64,000 bases of DNA from CBDBJQ01 sp965206405 (lineage in GTDB: Bacteria > Pseudomonadota > Alphaproteobacteria > UBA8366): assembly GCA_965206405.1 (NCBI GenBank), contig CBDBJQ010000006.1:1054001-1118000 (forward strand). Direction: 5' to 3'. Positions 36,885 to 44,817 of the stretch are shown piece by piece. The translations under genes and the position numbers were made by a program. Position 1 is the stretch's first letter, and each line of letters opens with the position of its first letter. The notes beneath the pieces are model-generated. The model worked only from the letters and a program-made list of their open reading frames with translations, was not told the DNA's origin and made no database searches.

Positions 36885-38051
36885 TCAGGCGCTCTGGTAG
36901 AGCTTGGTCATGACGAACTCCCGGTGACCCAGCGCCTCGGCGCAGGTCAGGCGTCCGTTGCAAACCCGCATTGCAATATCGATGAGCTGGTCGCCGGCCT
37001 CGTCATAGTTCATCTCGCGCCTGAGAATCCCGGAAACGTCGAGATCGACATGTTCTCCCATCTCGCGTGCGGTGCGCGGGTTGGCGGTCAGCTTGATCAC
37101 CGGCTCGATCGGATTGCCGATCACATTGCCCTGCCCGGTCGGGAACAAGTGGACGACGAACCCGGCGGCCGCCTGAAGGGTCACGCACTCCGCTGCAGCG
37201 GAGGAGGTGTCCATGAAATACAGACCGGGGCCTTTTTTCGGCTCCTCGGCCGGTTTGAGGACGTCGATGTAGTTCGTCTGCTTGCCGATCTTCTCGAGAT
37301 TGCCGAAGGCTTTTTCCTCGATCGTCGTCAGGCCGCCCTCGATGTTGCCCTTGGTGGGCTGGCTCTCCGACAGATCGTCGGTCTTGTGGCGCTCGATCAT
37401 GTCGTTATAGGCGGTCCAAGTGTCGAAAAACTTCTTCGATGCCTCGGGTGATGCGCCGCGATCGCGGCAGACTTGTTCGGCGCCGGTGATCTCCGAGGTT
37501 TCGCCGAAGCACGAGGTGATGCCGATGGGGTCCATCTTGTCGATGAAGTTGCCGACGGTCGGGTTGGAGCCGATACCGGAGGTGGTGTCCGACTCGCCGC
37601 ATTTGACCGAGACCCAGAGTTCGCTGATCTCGCAGGGTTCGCGGTGCAGTTCGGAAGCATCCTGCAGCATGGCTTGGGCAACGCGGCTGGCATCGGCGAC
37701 GGTCTTGATTTCGCCGTTGCGCTCGAGGGCAAACCCCTCGACCGGCTTGCCGACTGCAACGATGCCATCGACCACGCGTCCGGTCCAGCCCGGTTCGATC
37801 CCGATGACGATGACGCCGGCGACATTCGGGTTGCGTCCGGTACCGATCAGGGTGCGGAAATGAAGCTCGAGATCTTCGCCGAACTGCAGTCTTCCGTAGT
37901 GATGGGGCAGGGCGAGGGTGCCCTTGACGTTGTGGGCGATTTTTTCGCAGGCGGTATTTGAGAGATCGTCAAGCGGAAGGATGATGACGTGGTTGCGGAT
38001 TCCAACGCGACCATTCTCGCGGCGGTATCCCATGAATTTCTGAGGCTGCAT
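36885..38051 (-). CDS. suyB: (2R)-sulfolactate sulfo-lyase large subunit SuyB
   Basis: A 388-residue UxaA/altronate-dehydratase-like protein matching the SuyB subunit of (2R)-sulfolactate sulfo-lyase, which splits sulfolactate into pyruvate and sulfite. Seen: MGYRRENGRVGIRNHVIILP, VSVKCGESDTTSGIGSNPTV, GLYFMDTSSAAAECVTLQAA and VVHLFPTGQGNVIG. ATG 38051 is used because AGGAAAC precedes it; GTG 38066 would overlap suyA. It starts 8 nt after the suyA stop. UxaA-type dehydratases are the alternative, but the separate small SAF subunit of about 95 residues and the dehydrogenase partners support SuyAB. Confidence 0.82.
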   Translation of the reverse strand: MQPQKFMGYRRENGRVGIRNHVIILPLDDLSNTACEKIAHNVKGTLALPHHYGRLQFGEDLELHFRTLIGTGRNPNVAGVIVIGIEPGWTGRVVDGIVAVGKPVEGFALERNGEIKTVADASRVAQAMLQDASELHREPCEISELWVSVKCGESDTTSGIGSNPTVGNFIDKMDPIGITSCFGETSEITGAEQVCRDRGASPEASKKFFDTWTAYNDMIERHKTDDLSESQPTKGNIEGGLTTIEEKAFGNLEKIGKQTNYIDVLKPAEEPKKGPGLYFMDTSSAAAECVTLQAAAGFVVHLFPTGQGNVIGNPIEPVIKLTANPRTAREMGEHVDLDVSGILRREMNYDEAGDQLIDIAMRVCNGRLTCAEALGHREFVMTKLYQSA

Positions 38052-38059
38052 GATGTTTC

Positions 38060-38347
38060 CTACCACTTCTTCGTCTTGAGATTGTGCGTATGAACGTGAC
38101 CGCCCTGGGCGACGTTAGCGACGATTTTCCCGATGTCGTGGCCGTATTTAAGGACGCTGTCGCCGTCGGAAAAATCGATCAGGGCGACCTTGTGGCCGAG
38201 CGGGATATCATCGAGAGCCGTGATGGTGATGGTCTCGTCCGATTCCATCTTCCAGCCGGTCATCTGGGTGTTGGTTGTTACACTCTCAACGACGATAACG
38301 CCGACCGTGTCGGTATCGTTGTGGATAACGAAATGGGGTGCGGACAT
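38060..38347 (-). CDS. suyA: (2R)-sulfolactate sulfo-lyase small subunit SuyA
   Basis: A 95-residue SAF-domain protein (PHFVIHNDTDTVGVIVVESV, ALDDIPLGHKVALIDFSDGD, HVHTHNLKTKKW), the expected partner of SuyB. The SAF fold is shared with the N-terminal part of altronate and galactarate dehydratases. ATG 38347 follows a near-perfect AAGGAGGA ribosome site, so the long upstream frame is rejected. It is the first gene of the minus-strand suyA-suyB-slcC-comC run. Tandem repeat arrays fill the 298 nt upstream of it. Confidence 0.82.
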   Translation of the reverse strand: MSAPHFVIHNDTDTVGVIVVESVTTNTQMTGWKMESDETITITALDDIPLGHKVALIDFSDGDSVLKYGHDIGKIVANVAQGGHVHTHNLKTKKW

Positions 38348-38351
38348 GGGG

Positions 38352-38359
38352 TCCTCCTT
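38352..38359 (-). promoter_or_regulatory. Strong ribosome binding site deciding the suyA start
   Basis: AAGGAGGA on the minus strand ends 4 nt before the suyA ATG at 38347. It is among the best matches to the anti-SD sequence in this window and fixes the start against the upstream in-frame Met codons. Confidence 0.75.
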
Positions 38360-38470
38360 GGCAGTCCGGTATGGAGCAATCCGGCATGGCATCCGGTGCC
38401 CCTCGATCGGGCCGCGCGGGATACCGGCAGCACCGCGATGAACATTGGCCCACATGGCCGCGAGTCAATG

Positions 38471-38566
38471 ATTACCGGAGGGATTACCGGAGGGATTACC
38501 GGAGGGATTACCGGAGGGATTACCGGAGGGATTACCGGAGGATATTCCGGGAGGGTATTCCGGGAG
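38471..38566. repeat. 12-bp tandem repeat array upstream of suyA
   Basis: Five identical head-to-tail copies of attaccggaggg start at 38471. A sixth copy (38531) has a changed last base, and two longer degenerate units (tattccgggaggg type) follow. On the minus strand this sits 124-219 nt upstream of the suyA start, in the gap after the deacylase gene. On the plus strand each unit contains a GGAGGG ribosome-site-like string, which is probably fortuitous. Confidence 0.93.
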
Positions 38567-38588
38567 AACCATGGGTGCATCTGCGTGG

Positions 38589-38643
38589 CTTCAGCGTGGC
38601 TTCAGCGTGACTTCAGCGTGACTTCAGCGTGACTTCAGCGTGG
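38589..38643. repeat. 11-bp tandem repeat array at the deacylase 3' end
   Basis: Five consecutive 11-bp units of cttcagcgtga or cttcagcgtgg end at 38643, directly beyond the deacylase stop at 38646, and a partial sixth unit runs into its last codons. The 11-bp period does not keep a reading frame, so it is not a coding repeat. Confidence 0.9.
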
Positions 38644-38645
38644 CT

Positions 38646-40121
38646 TCAGTTTTGGGTAGCCGGGCGCTGCTGGTCCTGGCGCTTCAGGATGTGGCCGGGC
38701 CGTCTTCCAGTCACGGCGCCATCGCGCCACACGGGCTCGCCATTCACAAAGACGGCGTCGATTCCCGCCGCCGGCTCGGTCGGGTTCTCGAAATCGGCCC
38801 GATCGATGACCGTGTCCGGATCAAAAATCGTGACGTCGGCCCAGTAGCCTTCCGCCAGCAGACCGCGCTCGGAAAACCCGAAGACACCGGCCGGCTTCCC
38901 GGTCATTCGGTGAACGGCGTCCGCCATCGACAGGGTGCCGCGCTCCCGGCTGTAGCGACCGAGAACCCGCGGGAATGTTCCCCAGAGCCGGGGATGCGGG
39001 TGGATATCGTTGGGCAGGCCGTCGGAGGCGATGATCGCGCCGGGATGGGCGATGATGCGTTCGACATCGGCCTCGTCCATGGCAAAGTAGATGGCGCCGG
39101 CGGGCTGGAGCCGGTCGATCGCCTCATCAACGCTGCATCCCATCTCCTCGGCCAGTTCTGAAAGATCCCGCCCGGTGGCCTCGGGATGCGGTATCGACCA
39201 GGTGACGAGGACCTTGCGCGAATCTGCGACCCGGGATTTCTGGAGAACGGTGGAGGCGGCGTCGTAGGGGTAGACGTCGAAATCGACCCGCTGTTCCTTC
39301 GCGACCCTGTCGATAAGCGCCAGGGTCTCCTCGCTGCGGCCGAAATTCTCGTGGCCGATCACCTTGTGGTGCGAGAGAAGAATCCCGGCCCCGCTCTCGC
39401 GGCCGATACGGAAAGCCTCCTCCATTGCGTTGACGATATCGTTGCCTTCGTCCCGTAGATGGGTGGTGTAGAGCGCATCCGCCGGACCCAGGAGTTCCGC
39501 TAGCTGCAGGACTTCCTCGGTAGGCGCCTTCTCGGCAGGGGGATAGGCGAGGCCGGTTGACATGCCGACGGCACCGGCATCGAGCGCCTCGGCCAGGTTA
39601 TCCTGCATGATTGCGATCTCGTTCTGTGTTGCCGGGTGCTGCAGGTTGTCCATGGCGCCGACGCGCAGTGTTGTGTGCCCGCACAGGACGGCGGCGTTGG
39701 TGGCTGCCGGATCTGCCTCGGTTGCAGCAAAGAAATCGCGCATGTGTGGAAACTTGAAATGCTCGCCGAGAAGATCGAGCGGCGGCGGTGGACGATCGCC
39801 TTCGAATGCAAGCGGCGCGAGGCTGACGCCGCAATTGCCGACAACCACGGTGGTCACGCCCTGGCTCGTCTTGTAACCCATATCGGCTTTGGCCAGCAGG
39901 GAATTGTCGTCATGGGTGTGCACGTCGATAAAACCCGGCGCCACAGTTCGGCCGGCGGCGTCGAACTCGATGTCGGCTTCGGCCTCTTCGAGCGGACCGA
40001 TGGCGGCGATGCGCTGATCGCGAACCCCGATATCGGCAGAAAACTCTGCCGCGCCTGTACCATCGAGCACCGAGCCGTTACGGATGACGAGATCGAAGCG
40101 GGCGTGTGATGTATTGGGCAT
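38646..40121 (-). CDS. N-acyl-D-amino-acid deacylase family amidohydrolase
   Basis: A 491-residue amidohydrolase of the D-aminoacylase family. Metal-site motifs: APGFIDVHTHDDNSLL (HxH), VVVGNCGVSLAPL (Cys bridging ligand in D-aminoacylases), LSHHKVIGHENFG and IASDGLPNDIHPHP (Asp). The family cleaves N-acyl-D-amino acids or related amides. ATG 40121 fits the usual start (DLVIRNGSVLDGTG close behind); 51 upstream residues are rejected. It is upstream of suyA on the same strand, 298 nt away, and divergent from a creatininase-family gene (212-nt gap, likely promoter region). D-aminoacylase or dihydroorotase-like activity fits. Confidence 0.88.
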   Translation of the reverse strand: MPNTSHARFDLVIRNGSVLDGTGAAEFSADIGVRDQRIAAIGPLEEAEADIEFDAAGRTVAPGFIDVHTHDDNSLLAKADMGYKTSQGVTTVVVGNCGVSLAPLAFEGDRPPPPLDLLGEHFKFPHMRDFFAATEADPAATNAAVLCGHTTLRVGAMDNLQHPATQNEIAIMQDNLAEALDAGAVGMSTGLAYPPAEKAPTEEVLQLAELLGPADALYTTHLRDEGNDIVNAMEEAFRIGRESGAGILLSHHKVIGHENFGRSEETLALIDRVAKEQRVDFDVYPYDAASTVLQKSRVADSRKVLVTWSIPHPEATGRDLSELAEEMGCSVDEAIDRLQPAGAIYFAMDEADVERIIAHPGAIIASDGLPNDIHPHPRLWGTFPRVLGRYSRERGTLSMADAVHRMTGKPAGVFGFSERGLLAEGYWADVTIFDPDTVIDRADFENPTEPAAGIDAVFVNGEPVWRDGAVTGRRPGHILKRQDQQRPATQN

Positions 40122-40333
40122 GAAACGGTCCCGTGTGAGAGAGTATTGGGTGGGAGAGTGCGGGAATAAAAAGATAAGGGCGACCGTCCATCGCCGCCGC
40201 AGGCTGTCATCATTGATTTTTGAGACCGTCAGGGCAAGGATTGAGCCGCAAATGGGCCTGATCTTAATGGGCACGATATGGGCACGATCCCGAAGCGCGG
40301 ACGGGAAATTGGGGTGCCGGCGGGGACAAGGCG
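40122..40333. promoter_or_regulatory. Divergent promoter region between deacylase and creatininase genes
   Basis: A 212-nt gap between two divergent starts. It contains two tandem 11-bp copies (atgggcacgat, 40267-40288) and an A-rich stretch (aataaaaagataag) near 40166. No clear -35/-10 pair could be fixed by eye. Promoters for both sides must lie here. Confidence 0.5.
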
Positions 40334-41164
40334 ATGGGAATGCAGCGCTGGGTCGATCTCAAAACCACGGATTTCGCGGATGTCAGCCGGGATTCGATTG
40401 TGGTGCTGCCCCTGGCCGCGATCGAGCAGCACGGGCCCCATCTGTCACTCGATGTTGATCTGAAAATCTGCGATGGGCTGCTGGCGGAGGCGCAAAGGCG
40501 CATCCCCGATACCCTGTCCGCCCTGGTCATGCCAACCCAGGCGATTGGCTACAGCCACGAGCACAGAAATTTTGCAGGAAGCCTGACCCTTGAGCCCGAG
40601 CTGTTATTGCAGCAGTGGTGGAATCTTATCGATCAGGTGCAGAATCTGGGTTTTCGCCGTCTCGTCATGTTTAACAGCCATGGTGGAAACTCGGATCTGA
40701 TGCGCACCCTGGCGCGCCGGGCTCGGGTGGCCTGCAACATGCTTGCGGTTGCGGCCAGCTGGTACCGCCTGGTCGATTGCAGCGATCTTCTCGACAGCGA
40801 GGAGCTGATCCACGGGATCCATGGCGGCGCGCTCGAGACCTCGGTCATGCTCCATCTCGCGCCCGAGATGGTCGATATGTCGAAGGCCGGCAATTTCGTG
40901 TCTTCTGCGGTCGCTATGGCGCGGGTGAACCGGCATCTCTCGGCGACCGGGGCAGTGCAGTTCGGCTGGATGAGCCCGGATCTCCATCCCTCCGGTGCGG
41001 TTGGCAATGCGAGCCTGGCAACATCTGCCATCGGTGCCGAGATCGTCGAGCGTGCCACCACCGGCTTTCTCGAACTCTTGCAGGAGGTGGAGGCGTTCAA
41101 CCTGGAGGGGCTGTCTGACATAACCGCAGAGCCCGAACGCCACGCCGCCCTGCGGGCTGATTGA
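40334..41164 (+). CDS. Creatininase family amidohydrolase
   Basis: A 276-residue creatininase-fold metal hydrolase: LPLAAIEQHGPHLSLDVDLK (Glu, His and Asp ligands), MFNSHGGNSDLM (His), and IHGGALETSVMLHLAPEMVD (Glu). It likely opens a cyclic amide or hydrolyses a formamide-type substrate (creatininase, FAPy hydrolase and mycofactocin-type MftE are family members). ATG 40334 has a GGACAAGG element upstream. No pathway partner is obvious beyond the divergent amidohydrolase, so a shared role in amide degradation is only a guess. Confidence 0.88.
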   Translation: MGMQRWVDLKTTDFADVSRDSIVVLPLAAIEQHGPHLSLDVDLKICDGLLAEAQRRIPDTLSALVMPTQAIGYSHEHRNFAGSLTLEPELLLQQWWNLIDQVQNLGFRRLVMFNSHGGNSDLMRTLARRARVACNMLAVAASWYRLVDCSDLLDSEELIHGIHGGALETSVMLHLAPEMVDMSKAGNFVSSAVAMARVNRHLSATGAVQFGWMSPDLHPSGAVGNASLATSAIGAEIVERATTGFLELLQEVEAFNLEGLSDITAEPERHAALRAD

Positions 41165-41268
41165 TGGCCTGGCGGATGGCCTGGCTGGTGGCCTGACTAA
41201 CCTCAGTCAAATCGAAGCTAAGCGCCTCGGGGCCTGACTCCGGGGCGGTTGCGGACTAACTCATTGCA

Positions 41269-41300
41269 CAGACGCCGCTTATGCGAAGCGAGAGCGTCTG
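41269..41300. promoter_or_regulatory. Hairpin directly upstream of the NIPSNAP gene
   Basis: Outer stem cagacgc/gcgtctg (7 bp) and inner stem cgctt/aagcg (5 bp), with a 3-nt bulge and a 5-nt loop. TTTAGCGAGGAG, the ribosome site of the next gene, follows at once. It could be a 5'-UTR structure or a weak terminator for the creatininase gene. Confidence 0.45.
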
Positions 41301-41322
41301 TTTAGCGAGGAGATATTCCGGC

Positions 41323-41961
41323 ATGATCTATGAAATGCGCACCTACAGCTTCCGGCCAACCGACCTTCCGGCTTATCTGAAGCTGGCCGAGGAAGTGGGA
41401 CGCCCGATTCGTGGCAATGACTACGGCGTCAATTGCGGCTACTGGACCAGCGAGATTGGCCAGCTCAACCAGGTCTGGCACCTGTGGCAGTACGAGGGCC
41501 TCGATGCGCGCCAGGAATCACGCAAGGCACTGTCGCAGAACAAGGACTGGACGGGAAAGTACGTTGCCAATATCAGGCCGTATGTCATCCGCCAAGATAT
41601 TCGCCTGATGCATGCGCATGTCGATTTCACGCCACCCGAGGGCGAGGGCAATATCTACGAGTACCGCTACTATCGCACCGAGACGGTCGGCACGGCCGGC
41701 GAATGGATCGGCCATTTCAAAAAAGGCCTGCCGGCGCGCGAGAAGTACTCGAAGATCGTCGGCCTCTTCCACACCGAAGCGCCGCAGCCGAACGAGGTTT
41801 CCCATCTCTGGGCCTACCCCAGCCTGAATGCGCGCATGGAAGCGCGGGCCGCGTCGTCGGCGGATCCGGACTGGCGCGCGTTCCTGAAGGTCGGCGGCCC
41901 CTATCTGCGCGAGATGCACTCGGTGATCATGGTTCCGACCAACTACTCGCCGGCCAAATAG
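41323..41961 (+). CDS. NIPSNAP family protein
   Basis: A 212-residue protein with two NIPSNAP/dabb-like ferredoxin folds: YEMRTYSFRPTDLPAYLKLA at the start and YEYRYYRTETVGTAGEWIGH in the middle, with VWHLWQYEGLDARQ and VSHLWAYPSLNARME as matching second halves. Such proteins are widespread in catabolic gene clusters, but their reaction is unknown. ATG 41323 follows GCGAGGAG; the in-frame Met at 41281 lies in the hairpin and is rejected. It is preceded by a 5'-leader hairpin. Confidence 0.85.
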   Translation: MIYEMRTYSFRPTDLPAYLKLAEEVGRPIRGNDYGVNCGYWTSEIGQLNQVWHLWQYEGLDARQESRKALSQNKDWTGKYVANIRPYVIRQDIRLMHAHVDFTPPEGEGNIYEYRYYRTETVGTAGEWIGHFKKGLPAREKYSKIVGLFHTEAPQPNEVSHLWAYPSLNARMEARAASSADPDWRAFLKVGGPYLREMHSVIMVPTNYSPAK

Positions 41962-42033
41962 CAACCGAAGCCGACAACCAACGGCCGTCAGCCCCAACTC
42001 GGGGCTGAGGCCGGGATCGGATCAGGGTAGAAA

Positions 42034-42831
42034 TCAGGCCGAGACGGCCGCCTCGACCGTGCCGAGTCCCTCGACGGTGTAGGCGACGGTATCGCCCGGC
42101 TCGGGGTGCCTGGTGGCCAGGGTTGAGCCCGTGATAACGGTCATTCCGGGTTGCATCGGCCAGCCCCGCTCGGCGGCGAGGTTAGCGAGCCAGGCCAAGG
42201 ATTCTAGCGGATTACCCATGGCAGCGCCGGTAACGCTCTCCTCCTCAAGCTTGCCGTTCCAGGACATGGCAACCGGCGTCGTGACAAAATCGAGACTTTT
42301 CCAATCACCGTCTGCGGGTCCGACCACCACGCCGCCGCACCACACGTTATCGGTGAGCATGCCGATGGCGCTGAGATCTTTGTACTCGGCGTTGCGGTCA
42401 TCGATCAGCTCGAAGGCCGGAAAACAACCATCGATGAAATTGCGGACGCTGTCCGCCGTCCACGGCGCCTTGTCGGCCGGCATCTCGCGCCCGATGCGGA
42501 CTGCAAGCTCGAACTCGAAAGCGAGTCGGCCGAAATTCGCCAGCGACAGCTGTGCCGGTGACGGGTGAATCGTGCTGGCAAAAACGAAGCCGCCGCAAGG
42601 TTGGTCGACGCCGACGAGTTCCTGGATTGGCTTCGAGGTCAACGCGATCTTGTAGCCACCGATCGGACCGCGCCCGCCGGCAACCCAGAGATCCCGGAGC
42701 TGTTCCATCGCGGCGTAAGCCTCGTCCAGCGAGTCCGGGGCGAGTTCCGCCGGCAGGGGTTTATATTTACGACCTTCCTGGTTTTCGATGTAGCGGTGCG
42801 CGGCAATTTTCTGGATCCTGTCTGCGGTCAT
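42034..42831 (-). CDS. 2-keto-4-pentenoate hydratase family protein (MhpD-like)
   Basis: A 265-residue FAH-superfamily hydratase/decarboxylase: GGYKIALTSKPIQELVGV, LAFEFELAVRIGREMPADKA with metal-binding Glu residues, FPAFELIDDRNAEYKDLSA and MTVITGSTLATRHPEPGDTV. MhpD and 4-oxalocrotonate decarboxylase belong here and act on 2-oxo-4-enoates from ring cleavage. No ring-cleavage genes are adjacent, so the substrate stays open. It is the first of no clear operon: the methyltransferase gene ends 36 nt upstream on the same strand. Confidence 0.85.
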   Translation of the reverse strand: MTADRIQKIAAHRYIENQEGRKYKPLPAELAPDSLDEAYAAMEQLRDLWVAGGRGPIGGYKIALTSKPIQELVGVDQPCGGFVFASTIHPSPAQLSLANFGRLAFEFELAVRIGREMPADKAPWTADSVRNFIDGCFPAFELIDDRNAEYKDLSAIGMLTDNVWCGGVVVGPADGDWKSLDFVTTPVAMSWNGKLEEESVTGAAMGNPLESLAWLANLAAERGWPMQPGMTVITGSTLATRHPEPGDTVAYTVEGLGTVEAAVSA

Positions 42832-42866
42832 TCCTGCCTCCGTTTTTTCAGTTCTCTTTTCGCGTC

Positions 42867-43640
42867 TTATTTCCGGACGATGGCGAACAAGCGGCGGAAG
42901 GGGAACAGGGTGATGCCGTCGGCTTGCGGCGGATAGATCTTGAGAACCCGGGCCCGGTACTCTGTCTCGAATGATGCGGAGTCTGCGTCGTCGAGCGCAT
43001 CAAGGAGCGGTTTCAGGGAACTGCCTTTGACGAATTCGGGAATTGGGTTTTCCCCCTCCAGGCAGTGAACATACTCGGTCTCCCAGATGTCGAGCGCAGA
43101 GGCCAGCGGCCTCAGAAGATCATAATAGAATGCCGGCGGTTCCGGGTTCGTCAGCACCAATGACGCCAGCCGGTCGCGCCAGCGTTCTTCCTGCGCCATA
43201 TCAGCGAAGGTCTTGTGAGAGGGCGCGGTGAAGTTGCGCGGAATCTGAAAGGCGAGAACGCCGCCGGGAGCAAGCAGGGAGAACAACGCGGGTAGCAAGA
43301 TCTCGTGGTCGTCGACCCAGTGAAAAACGGCGTTGGAGTAGATCAGGTCCGGGGCTGTGTCCGGTCGCCAGTCGAGGAGGTCGGCTTCCACCCATTCGAT
43401 CTTGCCGCCAGCGTCGTCTCCGGCCTTGCGCGCCTTTGCGAGCATTTCCGGTGAATTATCGACGCCGATAAGCCGTGCTGCGGGCCAGCGCGACCGGAGA
43501 TGCAGGGCAACGTTGCCGGCACCGCATCCAAGATCGACGACGGTGCCGGGATCATCGAAGAGGATGCGGGCCAGCAGGTCGAGCGCCGGCCGCACACGCT
43601 GATCATCGAACACGAGATATTGTTCGGGATTCCAGCTCAT
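42867..43640 (-). CDS. tam: Class I SAM-dependent methyltransferase, Tam-like
   Basis: A 257-residue methyltransferase matching trans-aconitate 2-methyltransferase: MSWNPEQYLVFDDQRVRPALDL at the start read as MSWNPEQYL and RVRPALDLLAR, the SAM motif VVDLGCGAGNVAL, then LIGVDNSPEML and LIYSNAVFHWVDDHE. Tam methylates trans-aconitate, an inhibitor of aconitase. The start overlaps the LLM gene stop by 4 nt. Length and the HWVDDH motif agree with the family; other small-acid methyltransferases are possible. Confidence 0.82.
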   Translation of the reverse strand: MSWNPEQYLVFDDQRVRPALDLLARILFDDPGTVVDLGCGAGNVALHLRSRWPAARLIGVDNSPEMLAKARKAGDDAGGKIEWVEADLLDWRPDTAPDLIYSNAVFHWVDDHEILLPALFSLLAPGGVLAFQIPRNFTAPSHKTFADMAQEERWRDRLASLVLTNPEPPAFYYDLLRPLASALDIWETEYVHCLEGENPIPEFVKGSSLKPLLDALDDADSASFETEYRARVLKIYPPQADGITLFPFRRLFAIVRK

Positions 43641-44755
43641 GCCGCCACTCGCTTGCCGTTATCGGGTTTGCCACTATCGCGTTTGCCACTATCGCGTTTG
43701 GGCAGACCGCAGACCTCGGCCAGAAGTTCATAGGAGCGTTTTCGAGCGTTGAAATCATAACAGTTCGACAGCACGACAAGCTCATCGACGCCATATTCCC
43801 GGGCCAGGGAGAGAAGATGGTTCTGCACGGTTTCCGGTGTTCCCCAGATTGAGCGCATGCGATTGAATTCCACCTGTCGGCGCTCCATTGGGCTGTATTC
43901 ATAGGCCTGCGCCGTCTCGGGGCTTGGCAATGGGCCGATTTCGCCGCGGTCGGCACGCAGCCGGTGCAGATCGCGGCTCGAGAGAATTTTTTCGGCTTCT
44001 TCAGCGGTGTCGGCGCAGAGTACGAATACGCCAAGGCTGCTGAGCGGTGCTGCGAGGCGATCAGAAGGTTTGAATCGCGTGCGGTAGTAATCGAGACAGG
44101 GTTTGGTGTGTTCCGGGGCGATAAAATGCGCAAAGGAGAGCGCAAAGCCGAGTTCGGCAGCGATCGTGGTGCTGCCGGCACTCGAGGCAAGCATCCAGAG
44201 CTCGGGTTGGGTTTCCGTTGTTGGTGTCGCGCGCACACCGCCAAGCGGATGGTCGGCGGGCAACGCACCAGAAAGAAAAAACGAAAGGTCACGCACGCGT
44301 TCCGGGAAATGTTCGATGCCGAGCTGGTTGCCATAGGCGAGCGCGGCGGCCGTACGGAAATCGCTGCCCGGGGCTCGGCCGATGCCGAGATCGATCCGCC
44401 CCGGAAACATGTTCTCAAGCACGAGGAAATTCTCGGCCACCTTGTAGGGGCTATAGTGGCTCAGCATGACGCCGCCGGAGCCAACTCGGATGGACTCGGT
44501 TGCGGCCGCCACGCGGGTTACCATGATTTCCGGCGCTGGCCCGGCCAGCCCGTCGGTGCCGTGATGTTCGGCAAGCCAGTAGCGTGAATAGCCAAGGCGG
44601 TCGACATGCTGGGCCAGAGCGATGGTTTCCTGCAGCGCATCGGCCGGCGTGCCGCCCTCGCGCACTGGCGACTGGTCGAGAACGCTCAGACGGAGTTCCG
44701 GCCCATCTGTTCTGGATGTGCCGGCTCCGGAAGTGCTGGAAAAACTCCCTGCCAT
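43637..44755 (-). CDS. LLM-class flavin-dependent oxidoreductase (MsnO8-like)
   Basis: A 372-residue luciferase-like monooxygenase of the alkanal/MsnO8-type branch: LSVLDQSPVREGGTPADALQ read from LSVLDQSP, YSRYWLAEHHGTDGLAGPAP, MLSHYSPYKVAENFLVLE, FPGRIDLGIGRAPGSD. The C-terminus carries KRDSGKRDSGK, encoded by 15-bp repeats. It is cotranscribed with tam (4-nt overlap) and divergent from the DUF3572 gene. Substrate unknown. Confidence 0.87.
   Translation of the reverse strand: MAGSFSSTSGAGTSRTDGPELRLSVLDQSPVREGGTPADALQETIALAQHVDRLGYSRYWLAEHHGTDGLAGPAPEIMVTRVAAATESIRVGSGGVMLSHYSPYKVAENFLVLENMFPGRIDLGIGRAPGSDFRTAAALAYGNQLGIEHFPERVRDLSFFLSGALPADHPLGGVRATPTTETQPELWMLASSAGSTTIAAELGFALSFAHFIAPEHTKPCLDYYRTRFKPSDRLAAPLSSLGVFVLCADTAEEAEKILSSRDLHRLRADRGEIGPLPSPETAQAYEYSPMERRQVEFNRMRSIWGTPETVQNHLLSLAREYGVDELVVLSNCYDFNARKRSYELLAEVCGLPKRDSGKRDSGKPDNGKRVAA
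43652..43696. repeat. 15-bp tandem repeats at the C-terminus of the LLM gene
   Basis: Three 15-bp units of tttgccactatcgcg type (43652, 43667, 43682), the last two identical. They code on the minus strand for KRDSG repeats just before the stop and keep the frame. Confidence 0.88.
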
Positions 44756-44817
44756 GGGACGACAATATGCCGTTGGCGACCGGTATGTGGAAGTCGAAAA
44801 ACGAAGAGGCCGAATCG

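Noticed and set aside
36885..38347. Altronate or galactarate dehydratase
   Set aside because: The motif set and the separate small SAF subunit would allow it, but the two adjacent dehydrogenases in this order match the sulfolactate route and no hexuronate genes are present.
38471..38566. Possible CRISPR array upstream of suyA
   Set aside because: Units are 12 bp and contiguous with no spacers, and there are no cas genes.
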